64,000 nt of DNA from Pseudomonadota bacterium. Lineage in GTDB: Bacteria; Pseudomonadota; Alphaproteobacteria; Geminicoccales; Geminicoccaceae. Positions 61,163-64,000 of the stretch are shown here, in pieces; position 1 is the first letter of the stretch, and each line of letters starts with the position of its first letter. The stretch spans positions 62,001-126,000 of the forward strand of contig JAUQQO010000010.1 of assembly GCA_030549795.1 (NCBI GenBank). Reading direction: 5' to 3'. Made by a program: the position numbers and the translations under genes. The notes beneath the pieces were generated by a model. That model saw nothing but the letters and a program-made list of their open reading frames with translations. It was not told the origin of the DNA and did no database searches.

Positions 61163-61186
61163 GCGGGCGGTCGCTTGACCGCCCGC
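61163..61186 (+). terminator. Intercistronic hairpin between dehydrogenase and fused partner
   Basis: A perfect 10-bp stem GCGGGCGGTC/GACCGCCCGC with a GCTT loop lies 10 nt after the dehydrogenase stop and 20 nt before the next start. There is no T-run, so it is likelier to protect the dehydrogenase mRNA or reduce read-through than to terminate fully. It would give more enzyme than accessory protein. Confidence 0.5.
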
Positions 61187-61206
61187 CTTGTCGAGGAGCC
61201 GCGCCC

Positions 61207-62319
61207 GTGCGCCGCATGTTGCTCGCAACGCTGTTGCCCGCGCTCGCGATAAACGGGAGCGTTTTCGCAAGCGAGCCGTTGCGCGTCTGTTTGGATCCCG
61301 ATGTGCCGCCCTTGAGCTCGGCGGCCGGCCCCGAACACGGGATTCTTTACGAGATCGGCCAACGCTTGGCACATGCGCTTGCGCGACCCTTTGCGGTCGT
61401 TTGGTGGCCGACCGATCTCGGCAAACGCGCCATCCGCTTGACCGTGCTCGCCGATCGCTGCGATGTCATGCTGGGCGTGCCCTTCGTCAAAGGGCTCATG
61501 GGCCCGCGCCTGTTGGTGGCGGGGCCGCTCTTCGAGCTCGGCTATGTGCTCGTCCTGCCGGCCGGCGAAAGCCTCGCGCAGATCGAGGATCTGCGCGGCC
61601 GGCGCATCGGCGTCGCCTTCAATTCCGAAGCCCAGAGCGCGCTTGCCACCCTCGAGGGCGTCGAGCCCGTGACCTTCCGACAGCCGGAAGAGGCGGTGCG
61701 CGCGCTGCTTGCGGGTGCGGTGGATGCCGCCATGGTCTGGGAGCCGGCAGCGGTCGCTGTCGAACGGGAAAGCGGGCAGCGGCTCGCGATCCTCCGCCTC
61801 GACGGGCCGCGCCTGCGCTGGCAGGTGGGCGCCGGCCTTGCGCGCGAGAAGCGGGCGCTGCGCGACCAGCTCGACGCCCTCATCGCCGCGATGGGGGAGG
61901 AGATCGCAGCGATCCGGCGCGCTTATGGCCTGCGCTATGACGGCGCCTTGCGCTGGGATTGGCTGCCTTTGGAGGGGGAGCGGCGTGGGGCGCGCCCGAG
62001 CGCCATCGTTCCCGCGGCCGCTGAGGCCGAAGCCGCCGACCCGGCGGTCATCGCGCGCGGCCGCGAACTGTTCAACTCCATCTTGGGATGCGCGCACTGC
62101 CACGGGCCGGATGCGGTGGGGCCCGATAAGGCCCGCGATCTGCGCCGCATGCGCATCCGCTACCGCGCGAGCTGGCCCGAGACCTACTGGCAAACGGTGC
62201 TCGAGGGCCGGCTGCAAACCCAATCGGGCCTTGTGATGCCGGCGTGGAAGGACACGGCCGCGCGGCCGGATCTCGAGGCCATCCTCGCCTGGCTCGCCAC
62301 CCTCCAGCTCGCGCGCTGA
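61207..62319 (+). CDS. MoxJ/XoxJ-like binding domain fused to monohaem cytochrome c
   Basis: This 370-residue exported protein has a signal peptide (to about A21) and two domains. Residues 22-245 are a periplasmic-binding fold like MoxJ/XoxJ (LRVCLDPDVPPLSS, then ADRCDVMLGVPFVKG, LRGRRIGVAFNS and AAMVWEPAAVAV), with C28 and C85 available for a disulfide. An Ala/Glu linker leads to a class I cytochrome domain with CAHCH at 295-299 and M344 in VMPAW as likely axial ligand. In xox operons XoxG (cytochrome cL) and XoxJ are separate; here both functions are in one chain. The start is GTG 61207 with GAGGAG upstream. Confidence 0.85.
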   Translation: MRRMLLATLLPALAINGSVFASEPLRVCLDPDVPPLSSAAGPEHGILYEIGQRLAHALARPFAVVWWPTDLGKRAIRLTVLADRCDVMLGVPFVKGLMGPRLLVAGPLFELGYVLVLPAGESLAQIEDLRGRRIGVAFNSEAQSALATLEGVEPVTFRQPEEAVRALLAGAVDAAMVWEPAAVAVERESGQRLAILRLDGPRLRWQVGAGLAREKRALRDQLDALIAAMGEEIAAIRRAYGLRYDGALRWDWLPLEGERRGARPSAIVPAAAEAEAADPAVIARGRELFNSILGCAHCHGPDAVGPDKARDLRRMRIRYRASWPETYWQTVLEGRLQTQSGLVMPAWKDTAARPDLEAILAWLATLQLAR

Positions 62320-62338
62320 GCATCTGTCCGCCGCGCTC

Positions 62339-62368
62339 TTGACAATATTCCTATACATGCGGCATAAG
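62339..62368 (+). promoter_or_regulatory. Predicted promoter of the downstream hypothetical gene
   Basis: A perfect TTGACA (62339-62344) is followed after 18 nt by CATAAG (62363-62368), in an AT-rich patch unusual for this genome. It lies 31 nt before ATG 62399 and argues against the earlier in-frame ATG at 62357. Confidence 0.45.
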
Positions 62369-62398
62369 CGGGCAAGATCCTTCCGCGGAGCCCCTGCC

Positions 62399-63181
62399 AT
62401 GTCCGTTGCCGGTTCCGGGCGCCGTGGGCCGCGTACGCCCGAGGGCAAGGCGCGTTCCGCTCTCAACGCGCTGCGCCACGGCTTGCGCGCCCGACGCTTC
62501 TGTCTTCTCCCGCACGAGGATCCGGCCGAGTTCGAGGCCCTCGCGCAGGCCACCCGCGCCGCCTATGCACCCACTGATCCCATCGAGCGCGAGCTCGTGG
62601 AGGCGATCGCGGTGGCGCTGTGGCGGCAGATGCGGGTCGATCGGCTGGAAGCCGAAGCGCTCGCCGACATCCCGCCCGCCGACGATTCCCGCTCCTGCGG
62701 CACCGATCTCGAAAGCGAGGACAAGCGCGCGCGGCTTCTCACCCTCATGCGCTATCGCGCCCAAGTGGAGCTCGCGCTCGCTCGGGCCCAGCGCGCGCTC
62801 GAGCGCCATCGTGCGCTGCGCGCCCGGCTCGACGCGGCGACGGATGCACGAGATTGCACGAACGAAATCGACGTCCTTACCGATCGCGCGGCGCAGCGAG
62901 CGGCGCAGCCGCAGCGCGTGCCCTTGCGCGATGCCGAGCGCAAGGCCCGCAACCCGCTCGATACGCCCTTGTTGCGCGCGCTCGGGCGCGATCCCGATAC
63001 CGTCTTGCCGGTACCGGGCTTGAAGCCGGAGCTGTGGCCCTTCTGCCAGCACCGCGCCGATCCGCAGCGAGCGGCGCGCGAAGGGTTGAAGCCCTACCGA
63101 CGGGTGCCGCATCTGCCGCCCGAAGAGTGGTACGCCAACCAGCATCTTTTGGCCGCGATGGAGCGCGCCCGGGCCGCCTGA
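62399..63181 (+). CDS. Hypothetical protein with GPRTPEGKARSALNALRHGL motif
   Basis: This 260-residue protein is rich in Arg and Ala. The N-terminal 30 residues match a widespread motif (GPRTPEGKARSALNALRHGL) seen in many uncharacterised, often strain-variable bacterial proteins. The middle is predicted mostly helical and the C-terminus has LPPEEWYANQ. No catalytic motif is visible. Function unknown. It has its own promoter candidate, so it is probably not part of the alcohol island. Confidence 0.65.
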   Translation: MSVAGSGRRGPRTPEGKARSALNALRHGLRARRFCLLPHEDPAEFEALAQATRAAYAPTDPIERELVEAIAVALWRQMRVDRLEAEALADIPPADDSRSCGTDLESEDKRARLLTLMRYRAQVELALARAQRALERHRALRARLDAATDARDCTNEIDVLTDRAAQRAAQPQRVPLRDAERKARNPLDTPLLRALGRDPDTVLPVPGLKPELWPFCQHRADPQRAAREGLKPYRRVPHLPPEEWYANQHLLAAMERARAA

Positions 63182-63291
63182 GGGGCGATCCGCCGAAAGC
63201 CGAGGAAGGAGCGCGCACATGCGCCCTTGATTGCCGGCGCGCCGAGCGACTCTAGATGGCCGGTGAGCAGTCCAAATGGGTTGACCCGGCT

Positions 63292-64000
63292 ATGTTCCTC
63301 ACGCGCCGTTCGCTCGTTGGAAGCCTCGCCGGTCTTGCGCTCGTGCCCTTAGCGCGCGGTGGGAATTTCGCCGAGATCCGCGCGCGCGCCCGCGGTCAGA
63401 CCGTCTATTTCAACCATTGGGGCGGCTCGCCCCAGATCAACGACTACATCGCCTGGGCGGCGGAAGAAGTGCGCGCCCGCTTCGATGTCCGCCTCGTCTC
63501 GGTCAAGCTCGCCGACACAGCCGAAGCGGTGGGCCGTGTGCTGGCCGAAAAGCAAGCCGGCCGCCTAAGCGGCGGAACCGTCGATCTCATTTGGATCAAC
63601 GGCGAGAACTTCGCCGCCATGAAGAAAAACGGCCTCCTCTTCGGTCCCTTCGTCGAGCTTCTCCCCAATTTCGCCCTCGTCGATACGGTGGGAAAGCCCA
63701 CGACACTCCTCGACTTCACCATTCCCACCGACGGGCTCGAAGCTCCTTGGGGCATGGCGCAGTTCATCATGATCTACGATTCGGCGCGCGTGCCCGACCC
63801 ACCGCGCTCGATTTCGGCCCTCGCCGCGTGGATCCAGCGCCATCCCGGCCGCTTCACCTATCCCGCCCCGCCCGACTTCATCGGCTCGACCTTTCTTAAG
63901 CACGTCCTTTATGCGACCATCGACGATCCGGCGCGGTTGCTCGCCCCGCCGGAGCCGAGCCGTGCGGCTACCGACACAGCTGGAGTGTGGGCCTGGTGCG
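63292..64000 (+). CDS. YnjB-like ABC transporter substrate-binding protein (partial)
   Basis: The first 236 codons are present and the gene runs off the window. It opens with a Tat-like signal (TRRSLVGSLAGLAL) and continues with the YnjB-type binding domain: VYFNHWGGSPQINDYI, GTVDLIWINGENFAAMK, and AGLEAPWGMAQ-like LEAPWGMAQFIMIYDS. YnjBCD importers have an uncertain substrate. An in-frame ATG at 63256 is an alternative start; no strong Shine-Dalgarno decides. Permease and ATPase should follow outside the window. Confidence 0.8.
   Translation, partial: MFLTRRSLVGSLAGLALVPLARGGNFAEIRARARGQTVYFNHWGGSPQINDYIAWAAEEVRARFDVRLVSVKLADTAEAVGRVLAEKQAGRLSGGTVDLIWINGENFAAMKKNGLLFGPFVELLPNFALVDTVGKPTTLLDFTIPTDGLEAPWGMAQFIMIYDSARVPDPPRSISALAAWIQRHPGRFTYPAPPDFIGSTFLKHVLYATIDDPARLLAPPEPSRAATDTAGVWAWC

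Overview
The window is GC-rich chromosomal DNA from an alphaproteobacterium, packed with overlapping operons. The strongest lineage marker is a circularly permuted (two-piece) ssrA/tmRNA gene at about 30068-30365. It is supported by an alpha-type SspB, by the order tsaE-amgK-addB-addA-trxA, and by an rpoD-dnaG-yqeY block with a tRNA-CAU. I cannot name the genus. A Rhodospirillales-like or neighbouring lineage fits, but that is inference. I saw no rRNA, CRISPR array, insertion sequence or prophage.

Layout. 1-8485 (+): the 3' end of ahcY, then tsaE, an AmgK-type sugar kinase (its usual partner murU is missing), addB, addA and trxA. 8489-10156 (-): a ThDP enzyme, divergent from a complete larA-larC-larE-larB operon (10307-14298, +) for nickel-pincer racemase chemistry. 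14255-19753 (-): the cell-shape operon mreB-mreC-mreD-mrdA-rodA. 19817-23905 (-): leuA, with a possible leucine leader, and priA. 24002-28081 (+): xerC and an AsmA-like protein. 27990-30365 (-): fumC, sspB and the permuted tmRNA gene, with thyX divergent. 31570-36113: small membrane proteins, a lipoprotein with an OmpA domain, a YggT protein, and a solute:sodium symporter with its DUF4212 partner. 36751-41306 (-): tRNA-CAU, rpoD, dnaG, yqeY. 41490-48373 (+): carA, carB, greA, trxB, a LysR regulator. 48374-48917 is gene-free but holds a strong candidate small RNA ending in a canonical terminator.

The most interesting part is 48918-62319, a PQQ-dependent alcohol-oxidation island. It holds two periplasmic PQQ dehydrogenases, both with the Asp-X-Asp metal-site signature associated with lanthanide-dependent enzymes. 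It also holds a dihaem cytochrome c, a PQQ-associated beta-propeller, a cupredoxin-like protein, and an ABC system of the Ped/Lut type (substrate-binding protein, ATPase, ABC-2 permease), a type linked to lanthanide uptake in other methylotrophs and pseudomonads. A second, SsuABC-like ABC importer shares the operon. The island ends with one protein that fuses a MoxJ/XoxJ-like periplasmic binding domain to a monohaem cytochrome c domain directly downstream of the XoxF-like dehydrogenase.

Taken together, the island reads as a self-contained module. Its parts would bring in the metal, oxidise alcohols in the periplasm and pass electrons to c-type cytochromes. PQQ biosynthesis genes and a TonB receptor are not in the window, so they must lie elsewhere if the reading is right.
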